Positions 6,668 to 12,685 of a stretch of DNA of 12,685 nucleotides are shown piece after piece (within the stretch, counting starts at the first letter, position 1; each line of letters starts with the position of its first letter). The stretch lies in assembly GCA_029248845.1 (NCBI GenBank), contig JAQWIO010000137.1:1-12685 (forward strand), in the 5' to 3' direction. The position numbers and the translations under genes are program-made. The notes below the pieces were generated by a model. The model had not been told where the DNA came from and ran no database searches. It saw only the letters and a list, made by a program, of their open reading frames with translations. This DNA comes from Polaribacter sp. (GTDB lineage: Bacteria > Bacteroidota > Bacteroidia > Flavobacteriales > Flavobacteriaceae).

Positions 6668-6759
6668 ACATTCTTTGCAGCATTAGATTCATTTTTTTAA
6701 GACAACCTCACATTTAACTGAATTCACAGCGAATTAAAATATTTCTATCAGAGTTTTCC

Positions 6760-6767
6760 TATATTTG
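6760..6767 (+). promoter_or_regulatory. Candidate hmgA -7 promoter box
   Basis: TATATTTG matches TAnnTTTG exactly in the 234-base gap before hmgA. There is no TTG at the -33 position. If used, transcription would start near 6773 and leave a leader of roughly 130 bases, unusually long for this window and containing the hairpin at 6841-6890. Confidence 0.4.
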
Positions 6768-6840
6768 TATGAATTACGAAATCGATTGAGATGTTCTTAG
6801 AACTACTTTTATACTTAAAATTTTTAATGAAACGGAATCC

Positions 6841-6890
6841 TGAATGATTGGTTAAATGAACCTTGGATCATTTAAATTTTTAATCATTTA
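6841..6890 (+). promoter_or_regulatory. Nested hairpin in the hmgA leader, close to the start codon
   Basis: The inner stem is a perfect 8-bp pairing, TTAAATGA (6852-6859) with TCATTTAA (6868-6875), and an 8-base loop. The outer stem pairs 6841-6849 with 6882-6890 (9 pairs, one G-U). The ATCATTTAA unit is repeated (6867-6875 and 6883-6891), so the left arm TTAAATGA could pair with either copy. The structure ends 11 bases before the hmgA ATG and has no T-run. It could be an operator for a dimeric regulator or an RNA element masking the start. No known riboswitch class is recognised. Confidence 0.4.
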
Positions 6891-6901
6891 ATTTTATAAA
6901 C

Positions 6902-8059
6902 ATGCCTTTTTATCACAAATTAGGAAAAATCCCACCCAAAAGACATACGCAATTTCGTAAAAAAGACGGAAGTTTATATTACGAGCAATTGTTTGGAACA
7001 ATTGGTTTTGACGGGATGTCTACCAATTCCTATCATGAACACAGACCAACAATGGTCAAAAATATAGCAAATCAATATTCTGTAAAACCTAAAATTGCGA
7101 AAGCAAATAATATTCAATCCTATCGTTTGAAGGGATTTCAGGTTCCTCCAGAAAACGACTATTTAGAAAGTAGAAAAGTAGTATTCACCAATGCCGATTG
7201 TAATATTATTTTATCGGCCCCCAAAAAATCGACGGAGACCTATTTTTATAAAAATACAGATGCAGATGAAGTAATTTTCATTCATAAAGGGACCGGAAAA
7301 CTGAGAACTCATCTAGGGAATATCAACTTTAAGTACGGAGATTATTTGGTTATTCCACGAGGTATTATTTACAAATTAGACTTCGATGATGAAAAGAATA
7401 GGCTTTTTATTATAGAGTCCTATTCGCCAGTATACACGCCAAAAAGGTATAGAAATTGGTTTGGACAGTTATTAGAACATGCCCCTTTTTGTGAGCGCGA
7501 CATCAGAAGGCCGCAAGAATTAGAAACACACAATGCGTTGGGCGATTTCTTAATAAAAGTAAAAAAACAAGGTGAAATTATAGAAATGATATACGCCTCC
7601 CACCCTTTTGATGTAGTTGGCTATGATGGTTTTAATTACCCGTACGCCTTTTCAATTCACGATTTTGAGCCAATTACTGGGCGCATTCATCAACCACCAC
7701 CCGTGCATCAAACTTTTGAAACAAATGCATTTGTAATTTGCAGTTTTGTACCGCGCTTGTATGATTATCACCCAGATTCAATTCCGGCTCCATACAACCA
7801 TAGTAACATAGATTCAGACGAGGTTTTGTATTATGTAGACGGTGATTTTATGAGTAGAAATGATATTGATCAAGGCCATATTTCGCTGCATCCTGCAGGA
7901 ATTCCACATGGGCCACACCCAGGAGCAACAGAGCGCAGTATTGGGCAAACAAAAACAGCAGAATTGGCTGTGATGGTAGACACATTTAAGCCCTTACAAG
8001 TTACTGAAGAAGCAATGAAGATTGCAGATGAAGATTATTATAAGTCTTGGTTAGAGTAA
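6902..8059 (+). CDS. hmgA: Homogentisate 1,2-dioxygenase
   Basis: This 385-residue cytoplasmic, cupin-fold, non-haem Fe(II) enzyme opens the ring of homogentisate with O2 to give maleylacetoacetate in tyrosine and phenylalanine breakdown. It begins MPFYHKLGKIPPKRHTQF, the Bacteroidota form of the family, which is shorter than the roughly 445-residue human enzyme. Likely metal ligands are His300 and Glu307 in YNHSNIDSDEVLYYVDGDF and His336 in HPAGIPHGPHPG. His330 in the same motif corresponds to an active-site His. The ATG at 6902 is preceded by A/T-rich sequence with no competing start. The next step enzymes (isomerase, fumarylacetoacetase) are not nearby. The partner hppD follows after 269 bases. 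Confidence 0.95.
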   Translation: MPFYHKLGKIPPKRHTQFRKKDGSLYYEQLFGTIGFDGMSTNSYHEHRPTMVKNIANQYSVKPKIAKANNIQSYRLKGFQVPPENDYLESRKVVFTNADCNIILSAPKKSTETYFYKNTDADEVIFIHKGTGKLRTHLGNINFKYGDYLVIPRGIIYKLDFDDEKNRLFIIESYSPVYTPKRYRNWFGQLLEHAPFCERDIRRPQELETHNALGDFLIKVKKQGEIIEMIYASHPFDVVGYDGFNYPYAFSIHDFEPITGRIHQPPPVHQTFETNAFVICSFVPRLYDYHPDSIPAPYNHSNIDSDEVLYYVDGDFMSRNDIDQGHISLHPAGIPHGPHPGATERSIGQTKTAELAVMVDTFKPLQVTEEAMKIADEDYYKSWLE

Positions 8060-8328
8060 CTTGGAGAATAGAAATAAAATAAGAGAGTATAGAGAATATT
8101 GCATAAAGTTCATTAAGAACAGATAACACCTTTTCTCACTTTATTGGTATTGCTTTAGGTTTCTTCTTTGAACTCTAAACACAATTAATAATAACTTTCA
8201 AAAGAAAGAATATAGCACAAGAATAATTAACAAAGATTAAAGAAAAAATTCAAGGATTTTAAAAAACGACAATTATTTTTTTAAATAAGCTCTAAAAGTC
8301 TTTTTTCTTTCTTCTAAAAAATTCAAAG
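8060..8328. other. 269-base intergenic region between hmgA and hppD
   Basis: I see no open frame with coding character, no tRNA-like sequence and no clear intrinsic terminator after hmgA. No exact TAnnTTTG box occurs on the plus strand; TAACTTTC at 8192-8199 is one base off. Short A/T-only inverted repeats such as TTATTT/AAATAA (8272-8287) are expected by chance. hppD may be read from hmgA or from a divergent promoter type. Confidence 0.4.
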
Positions 8329-9492
8329 ATGAGTAAAAAAGAAATAAAATCAGTACACTACGGTTTAGAAAAAATATTTGAAGGAGCACAAGATTTTCTT
8401 CCCCTTTTAGGGACGGATTATGTAGAGTTTTACGTTGGTAATGCAAAACAAGCAGCATATTTTTATAAAACAGCCTTTGGTTTTCAATCCCATGCTTATA
8501 AGGGATTAGAAACCGGTTCTAAAGATGCTGTGAGTTATGTTTTAACGCAAGATAAAATCAAGTTGGTTTTAACAACTCCATTAAACAGTTCGTCTTCAAT
8601 TAACAATCATATTGTAAAACACGGAGATGGAGTAAAAGTCGTTGCACTTTGGGTAGAGGATGCCAAAAAGGCCTATGAAGAAACAATGTCTCGCGGAGCA
8701 AAATCTTATATGGAACCAACGATAGAGACAGATGAACACGGAGAGGTTGTAAGAGCAGGGATCTATACCTACGGAGAAACGGTTCATATGTTTGTAGAAC
8801 GTAAAAATTACAAGGGTCCTTTTTTACCAGGTTTTCAAAAATGGGAATCAGCGTATAATCCTCCAGCTGTAGGATTAAAGTATATCGATCACATGGTGGG
8901 AAATGTTGGTTGGAATCAAATGGATGTTTGGGTACAATGGTATGAACAGGTAATGGGGTTTGAAAACTTTTTGTCTTTTGACGACAAGCAAATTCATACA
9001 GAATATTCTGCGTTAATGAGTAAAGTAATGTCTAATGGGAATGGGCGCATTAAATTTCCAATAAACGAACCAGCAGAAGGGAAAAAACGCTCTCAAATTG
9101 AAGAGTATTTAGATTTTTATGAAGGAGCAGGAGTGCAGCACATTGCTGTTGCAACAGACGACATTATAAAAACAGTTGGTCAGTTACAATTAAATGGAGT
9201 TGAGTTTTTATCAACGCCACCAGAAGCATATTACAAAGCAGTTCCTGGGAGATTAGAAGAATTTAGCCATGAGTTAAGAGAAGATATCGAAAAACTAAAA
9301 GGGTTAGGGATTATGATTGATGCAGACGAAGAGGGCTATTTACTTCAAATTTTTACAAAACCAGTAGAAGACAGACCTACCTTATTTTTTGAAATCATTC
9401 AAAGAATGGGCGCCAAAGGATTTGGAGCCGGAAATTTTAAAGCCCTGTTTGAATCAATAGAAAGAGAACAAGCAAAAAGAGGAACTTTATAA
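8329..9492 (+). CDS. hppD: 4-hydroxyphenylpyruvate dioxygenase
   Basis: This 387-residue cytoplasmic non-haem Fe(II) enzyme converts 4-hydroxyphenylpyruvate and O2 to homogentisate and CO2, the substrate made for HmgA. It has two vicinal-oxygen-chelate halves: the N-terminal one opens with GTDYVEFYVGNAKQAAYFY, and the catalytic one with YIDHMVGNV. The metal ligands are His188 (IDHMV), His271 (VQHIAVATDDI) and Glu355 (LFFEIIQRMG). The C-terminal helix region FGAGNFKALFESIEREQ, which gates the active site, is complete. Length is normal for the family. The start ATG 8329 follows an A-rich stretch. Its pairing with hmgA defines a tyrosine/phenylalanine catabolic block. Confidence 0.96.
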   Translation: MSKKEIKSVHYGLEKIFEGAQDFLPLLGTDYVEFYVGNAKQAAYFYKTAFGFQSHAYKGLETGSKDAVSYVLTQDKIKLVLTTPLNSSSSINNHIVKHGDGVKVVALWVEDAKKAYEETMSRGAKSYMEPTIETDEHGEVVRAGIYTYGETVHMFVERKNYKGPFLPGFQKWESAYNPPAVGLKYIDHMVGNVGWNQMDVWVQWYEQVMGFENFLSFDDKQIHTEYSALMSKVMSNGNGRIKFPINEPAEGKKRSQIEEYLDFYEGAGVQHIAVATDDIIKTVGQLQLNGVEFLSTPPEAYYKAVPGRLEEFSHELREDIEKLKGLGIMIDADEEGYLLQIFTKPVEDRPTLFFEIIQRMGAKGFGAGNFKALFESIEREQAKRGTL

Positions 9493-9519
9493 ATTAAAAA
9501 AAGACTTTAAAAAAAGATT

Positions 9520-9546
9520 TTGAGATGTAAAAAAGCGCTATTTTTG
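9520..9546 (+). promoter_or_regulatory. Candidate promoter for the tryptophan dioxygenase transcript
   Basis: TTG at 9520-9522 and TATTTTTG at 9539-9546 match the flavobacterial elements, but the 16-base spacer is one shorter than the usual 17-23. Transcription would begin near 9552, giving a leader of about 195 bases before the dioxygenase ATG at 9747 and including the small open frame at 9641-9715. Confidence 0.4.
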
Positions 9547-9640
9547 ACTTTTTGTTTGCAAGAACAATTCATGAATAATCAATTAAAAGTACTACTTAAA
9601 ATTAGTTAAAAAACGAACAAAAGGAACTCCAAGACTTAGG

Positions 9641-9715
9641 ATGTTTATTTATGCCCTGTTTTTGTTGATTTTTCTGTTACTTTTAATTTCAGTAGTTGTA
9701 AATGAGACCAAATAA
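9641..9715 (+). CDS. Possible 24-residue single-span membrane peptide
   Basis: ATG 9641 to TAA 9715 encodes a 24-residue peptide starting MFIYALFLLIFLLLL. It has an unbroken hydrophobic stretch of about 19 residues (2-20) and a polar tail, VNETK, as expected of a single-pass small membrane protein. It lies between the candidate promoter at 9520-9546 and the tryptophan dioxygenase start at 9747, with a 31-base gap. It contains no Trp codon, so it is not a tryptophan attenuator peptide. T-rich DNA often encodes hydrophobic peptides by chance, so this is a candidate only and I assign no function. Confidence 0.25.
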   Translation: MFIYALFLLIFLLLLISVVVNETK

Positions 9716-9746
9716 GTTAGATTTATTTTAGTATTTGTAGTAAAAA

Positions 9747-10664
9747 ATGAAGAGAGAAGAAATTTTAAAAGCAATAGAAGAAAAGTATGATCAACTAGGG
9801 GTTCCTGTAGATGCGATGTTAGAAGGGTTGCTTTGGAGTACACCGATTACCTACTGGGACTATATTCAAACGGATGCTTTGTTAGGGTTACAAATTCCAA
9901 GAACAACACAGCCAGATGAAATGGTTTTTATCATGTATCATCAAGTAAACGAGTTGTTGTTTAAAATGATTTTGTGGGAAATAGATCAAGTTGCTAAAGA
10001 AACAGCAGTTTCAGCTGATAAATTCACCATGCATTTAGGAAGGATTAGCAGGTATTTCGACATGCTTTGTAGTTCTTTTTCTGTAATGGCAGACGGAATG
10101 GAAAAAGAACAATATCTAAAATTTAGAAACACATTAACACCTGCAAGCGGTTTTCAAAGTGCACAATATAGAAAAATTGAGTTTGCATCAACTGATTTAA
10201 TCAATTTAGTTGACGCACGACACAGAAAAAACATCGATGGAAATTCTTCTTTTAAAAATACATACAATCATTTGTATTGGCAGGCCGCAGGTAAAAATTA
10301 TACGACAGGTCAAAAATCAACCTTATTAACTCTTTTTGAAAAAAAATATCTTGGAGACTTCATCAATTTTATGGAAGACTACAATGACATTAATCTTTCT
10401 GAAAAATTTAAAAAATTACCTAAAAAAGTTCAAGAAAACGAAGCATTAATTAAAGCGATGCGTCATTATGATTATACGGTAAATGTCAAGTGGGTAATGG
10501 CTCATTACAATGCCGCTGGCAAGTATTTGGGTAAAAAAGAGAAAGATTTAGAAGCAACAGGAGGATCGAGTTGGCGTAAATATATGCATCCAAAATATCA
10601 AAGAAGAATTTTTTACCCTTATTTGTGGAGTGAAGAGGAATTAAAGTCTTGGGGAACATTTTAA
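9747..10664 (+). CDS. kynA: Tryptophan 2,3-dioxygenase family protein
   Basis: This 305-residue helical haem enzyme opens the indole ring of L-tryptophan with O2 to N-formylkynurenine, the first step of the kynurenine route. Family motifs are YWDYIQTDALLGLQ (36-49), DEMVFIMYHQVNELLFKM (57-74, His65 at the place of the active-site His) and LTPASGFQSAQYRKIEF (130-146). The C-terminal ATGGSSW (270-276) is also present. His253 in VMAHYNAAGKYL aligns best with the proximal haem ligand. Length is in the family range. ATG 9747 has an A-rich upstream context. No kynurenine formamidase or kynureninase is adjacent, so whether it feeds NAD synthesis or degradation is not shown here. A strong terminator follows 16 bases after the stop. 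Confidence 0.94.
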   Translation: MKREEILKAIEEKYDQLGVPVDAMLEGLLWSTPITYWDYIQTDALLGLQIPRTTQPDEMVFIMYHQVNELLFKMILWEIDQVAKETAVSADKFTMHLGRISRYFDMLCSSFSVMADGMEKEQYLKFRNTLTPASGFQSAQYRKIEFASTDLINLVDARHRKNIDGNSSFKNTYNHLYWQAAGKNYTTGQKSTLLTLFEKKYLGDFINFMEDYNDINLSEKFKKLPKKVQENEALIKAMRHYDYTVNVKWVMAHYNAAGKYLGKKEKDLEATGGSSWRKYMHPKYQRRIFYPYLWSEEELKSWGTF

Positions 10665-10680
10665 CAGATTAATAGTGTTT

Positions 10681-10716
10681 AAAAGTCATTTATAAAGGTG
10701 TATTAAATGACTTTTT
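10681..10716 (+). terminator. Strong intrinsic terminator after the tryptophan dioxygenase gene
   Basis: AAAAGTCATTTA (10681-10692) pairs perfectly with TAAATGACTTTT (10704-10715) over 12 bp with an 11-base loop, and the stem ends in a T-run (10712-10716). The A-run on the left arm means it could also stop transcription from the other side. It separates the catabolic genes from the envelope genes. Confidence 0.85.
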
Positions 10717-10751
10717 CCTGTTTTGGAACGGGATTTGTCAATCCTTTTTTA

Positions 10752-10759
10752 TAAGTTTG
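10752..10759 (+). promoter_or_regulatory. Candidate -7 promoter box of the DUF3108 gene
   Basis: TAAGTTTG matches TAnnTTTG exactly and ends only 6 bases before the ATG at 10766, so the message would be leaderless or nearly so. The nearest TTG (10735-10737) is 14 bases upstream, shorter than usual. It lies just after the terminator at 10681-10716, where a new promoter is expected. Confidence 0.35.
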
Positions 10760-10765
10760 ATTCTT

Positions 10766-11539
10766 ATGAAAAATTACATCCTTTTCTTTTTTACGGTTTT
10801 CTTTTTTACAACCATTTCTAGCCAACAAAAAGAAGTTGCTTTTAAAAGTGGGGAAGTCTTGCGTTATAAAATGAGTTATAGTGGTTTTTTTAGAGCAGGA
10901 ACTGCTGTTTTGGAAGTTAAAGAAAAAGATTTTAATGGCAAGAAAGTGTACCATTCAATTGGTTCTGGATGGACTTCTGGGGCTGTAAAATTGTTTTTTG
11001 AAGTAGATGATAAATATGAATCTTACTTTGATAAAGATACCATTAAGCCTTATGTTTTTAAAAGAAAGATTAATGAGGGAGGATACAAAAAACACAGAAT
11101 AACCTCTTTTAATTATACCTCTAAAAAAGCATATATTCAAGATTTTAGGCTACAAAAAGACACCTCTGTTGCTTTTTATAATGTACAAGACATGCTATCT
11201 TCTTTTTATTATTTAAGAAACCGCGATGTCAAAAACATGAAAAAGGGGGAAGAAATTGCCATTGACATGTTTATGGATTCTCAGGTATACCCATTTAAAT
11301 TACGTTTTTTAGGAAGAGAAACATTGAAAACAAAATTTGGAGCAATAAAAACAATGATATTTAGACCCTTAGTTCAATCTGGTAGAATATTTAAAGCACA
11401 AGAAAGTGTCACATTGTGGATTACTGATGATGCTAATAAAATACCCTTAAAATTAAAAGCAGATTTATCTGTAGGTTCTCTTAGAGCTGAATTAGAAGTA
11501 TACAAAGGATTGGCAAATCTTTCTTATAAAAAAAATTGA
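10766..11539 (+). CDS. DUF3108 domain-containing exported protein
   Basis: This 257-residue protein has an N-terminal signal peptide: MKNYILFFFTVFFFTTISSQ with a hydrophobic core at about residues 4-16 and likely cleavage after SS, leaving an N-terminal Gln. There is no lipobox Cys. The mature part is predicted mostly beta-strand and contains the DUF3108 pattern FKSGEVLRYKMSYSGFFRAGTA, YESYFDKDTIKPYVFKRKINEGGY and a late VTLWITDDANKIPLKLKADLSVGSLRAEL. The family is of unknown function; periplasmic location is inferred from the signal peptide. I chose ATG 10766 over TTG 10757, which lies within the -7 box and would prepend MIL. It ends in TGA, showing that TGA is a normal stop in this genome. 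The M23 peptidase gene follows by about 90 bases, an arrangement I recall from other Flavobacteriaceae, which suggests an envelope role. Confidence 0.88.
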   Translation: MKNYILFFFTVFFFTTISSQQKEVAFKSGEVLRYKMSYSGFFRAGTAVLEVKEKDFNGKKVYHSIGSGWTSGAVKLFFEVDDKYESYFDKDTIKPYVFKRKINEGGYKKHRITSFNYTSKKAYIQDFRLQKDTSVAFYNVQDMLSSFYYLRNRDVKNMKKGEEIAIDMFMDSQVYPFKLRFLGRETLKTKFGAIKTMIFRPLVQSGRIFKAQESVTLWITDDANKIPLKLKADLSVGSLRAELEVYKGLANLSYKKN

Positions 11540-11595
11540 CGAAACCGTTTGAGGAACTTCAGCAAGATAGACGTTCTATAAAACATTTTTATTTG

Positions 11596-11603
11596 TATTT
11601 TTG
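11596..11603 (+). promoter_or_regulatory. Candidate -7 promoter box of the M23 peptidase gene
   Basis: TATTTTTG matches TAnnTTTG. It lies 27 bases before the preferred TTG start at 11631 and overlaps the alternative TTG at 11601, arguing against the latter. No TTG is found at -33 spacing, so the gene may also be read through from the DUF3108 gene. Confidence 0.35.
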
Positions 11604-11630
11604 AAAAATATATCAAATAGCATTCAATTT

Positions 11631-12685
11631 TTGAAGAAAACACTCTTTTTTTTACTCTTAATTTCTTCTTTTTTGTCTTGTAAAAAGGATTCAGAAAAGT
11701 CAGTTTCACCCCTAAAAAAAGTAATCCCAAAACCTGTATATAAGTATGGTTACAAATTAAACGATTTTAAAGTCATACAAGATACTATTAAAAGTGGAGA
11801 AAGTTTTGGAATTATATTAGACAGACACCATATTTTTTATCCTAAAATAAATCAAATTGCAAGTTCAATAAAAGAAATCTTTGACGTAAGAAGAGTGAGA
11901 GCTGGAAAGCCATACACTATTTTGGCAAGAAAGGATTCTACCGAAAAAGCGCAAGTTTTTATTTATAAACACGATAAAATCAATGCCACGATAGTAGATT
12001 TCAAAGATTCATTAATTCTCGCGACACGCTACAAAAAGCCAATCAAAACAATTTTAAAAACTACGAAAGGAGTTGTTAATTCAAGTTTATCTGTAGCGAT
12101 GGATAGCTTGCATTTGACTCCCAATTTAACCTGGACAATTGCAGATATTTATGCCTGGACCTTAGATTTTTATAAACTTCAAAAAGGAGATTCTTTTAAG
12201 TTTGTGTATGAAGAAAAATTTATAGATGACACTATTTTTGCGGGTTATGGAGAGGTCAAATCAGCTGTTTTTAAGCATAAAGGAAAGGATTTATATGCGT
12301 TTAGGTACACTGCAGATTCGCTTTTAGGAATTCCAGAATATTATGATGAAGAAGGAAACATGCTTCGCAGCCAGTTTTTAAAATCACCCATAAAGTTTCA
12401 ATATAGAATTTCATCAAGATATAATTTAAGAAGAAAAATTGCTTACTACGGAAATAGAGTTAGGCCTCATAGAGGAACCGATTTTGCAGCAAACATAGGA
12501 ACTCCTATTTTGGCAACCGCTAGTGGAACCGTTTCCGCATCTGCAAAAAAAGGAGGGAACGGTAATTATGTAAAAATTAAACACAACAATACGTATTCTA
12601 CCCAATACCTTCATATGAAAAGGCGGAAGGTTAAAAAAGGGCAATACGTGAAACAAGGAGACGTTATTGGCTGGGTGGGTATGAC
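11631..12685 (+). CDS. M23 family metallopeptidase lipoprotein, C-terminus cut by window edge
   Basis: The open frame runs 351 codons to the window end without a stop. It starts LKKTLFFLLLISSFLSC (TTG start at 11631), a type II signal with acceptor Cys17 followed by KKDSEKS, so the protein is probably a lipoprotein. Acidic/Lys residues right after the Cys resemble flavobacterial surface-export signals, but that is uncertain. About residues 45-130 resemble the LysM/OapA-like domain in front of such peptidases. The M23 domain follows, with zinc ligands His280 and Asp284 in HRGTDFAA, GTPILATASGTV, and YLHM with His328. The final HxH motif lies beyond the window. Such enzymes cut peptide cross-links in peptidoglycan, in the periplasm. 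The alternative TTG start at 11601 would add 10 residues to the signal. Confidence 0.9.
   Translation, partial: MKKTLFFLLLISSFLSCKKDSEKSVSPLKKVIPKPVYKYGYKLNDFKVIQDTIKSGESFGIILDRHHIFYPKINQIASSIKEIFDVRRVRAGKPYTILARKDSTEKAQVFIYKHDKINATIVDFKDSLILATRYKKPIKTILKTTKGVVNSSLSVAMDSLHLTPNLTWTIADIYAWTLDFYKLQKGDSFKFVYEEKFIDDTIFAGYGEVKSAVFKHKGKDLYAFRYTADSLLGIPEYYDEEGNMLRSQFLKSPIKFQYRISSRYNLRRKIAYYGNRVRPHRGTDFAANIGTPILATASGTVSASAKKGGNGNYVKIKHNNTYSTQYLHMKRRKVKKGQYVKQGDVIGWVGM

Noticed and set aside
9530..9545. Terminator at the AGCGCT palindrome flanked by A-run and T-run after hppD
   Set aside because: The palindrome has no loop of its own. With GCGC as loop the stem is only A-T pairs, too weak to call.
9641..9715. 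Tryptophan-type transcription attenuator before the tryptophan dioxygenase gene
   Set aside because: The small peptide has no Trp codon and no terminator/antiterminator pair is seen between 9715 and 9747. A catabolic gene would also need the opposite logic.
1..12685. Mobile element, CRISPR array, toxin-antitoxin, phage or tRNA genes
   Set aside because: No transposase, integrase, spaced repeats, terminal inverted repeats or cloverleaf-like sequence was seen. Gene content and base composition look uniform and chromosomal.

Overview
The window looks like chromosomal core sequence from a low-GC marine-type Flavobacteriaceae bacterium (Bacteroidota). This rests on several things seen together. 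Base composition is strongly A/T-rich and starts lack Shine-Dalgarno sequences. There are repeated matches to the Bacteroidota -7 promoter box TAnnTTTG. Protein features are typical of the family: DUF6427 and DUF6341, a TrmB starting GSKNKLKRF, a NifU-like protein beside an ApbC without CPxC, and a Bacteroidota-type homogentisate dioxygenase. Genus cannot be fixed from the sequence alone.

Layout. (1) 1-915, minus strand: the first codons of guanylate kinase (gmk) directly after the YicC-family endoribonuclease gene. (2) 1173-1826, plus strand: a uracil phosphoribosyltransferase gene (upp) of full family length but broken by two in-frame TGA codons. It runs head-on into a minus-strand multipass membrane protein gene (DUF6427, 1821-2750), and the two stop codons share one TTATAA palindrome. 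(3) 2792-4052, plus strand: a tight run of DUF6341, trmB and an alkyltransferase-like protein whose active-site Cys is Ala. (4) 4172-6667, plus strand: apbC/mrp, a NifU C-terminal-domain protein and a thioredoxin-reductase-like ferredoxin-NADP+ reductase, together an iron-sulfur and electron-supply block. (5) 6902-10664, plus strand: three O2-dependent dioxygenases of aromatic amino acid breakdown, homogentisate 1,2-dioxygenase, 4-hydroxyphenylpyruvate dioxygenase and tryptophan 2,3-dioxygenase, closed by a strong intrinsic terminator at 10681-10716. (6) 10766-12685, plus strand: a secreted DUF3108 protein and a lipoprotein M23 peptidase that runs off the window, probably acting in the cell envelope.

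How they work together. HppD makes homogentisate and HmgA opens its ring, so the pair covers the middle of phenylalanine/tyrosine degradation. The tryptophan dioxygenase starts the kynurenine route. The later enzymes of both routes (maleylacetoacetate isomerase, fumarylacetoacetase, kynurenine formamidase, kynureninase) are not in the window. ApbC and the NifU-like protein would deliver Fe-S clusters, and the reductase would supply reduced ferredoxin.

I found no mobile element, CRISPR array, tRNA, rRNA, defence locus or biosynthetic cluster. The most notable items are the doubly interrupted upp, an ApbC with no CxxC at all, a nested hairpin just before the hmgA start codon, and a possible 24-residue membrane peptide ahead of the tryptophan dioxygenase gene. 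Nothing here convincingly amounts to a new system.
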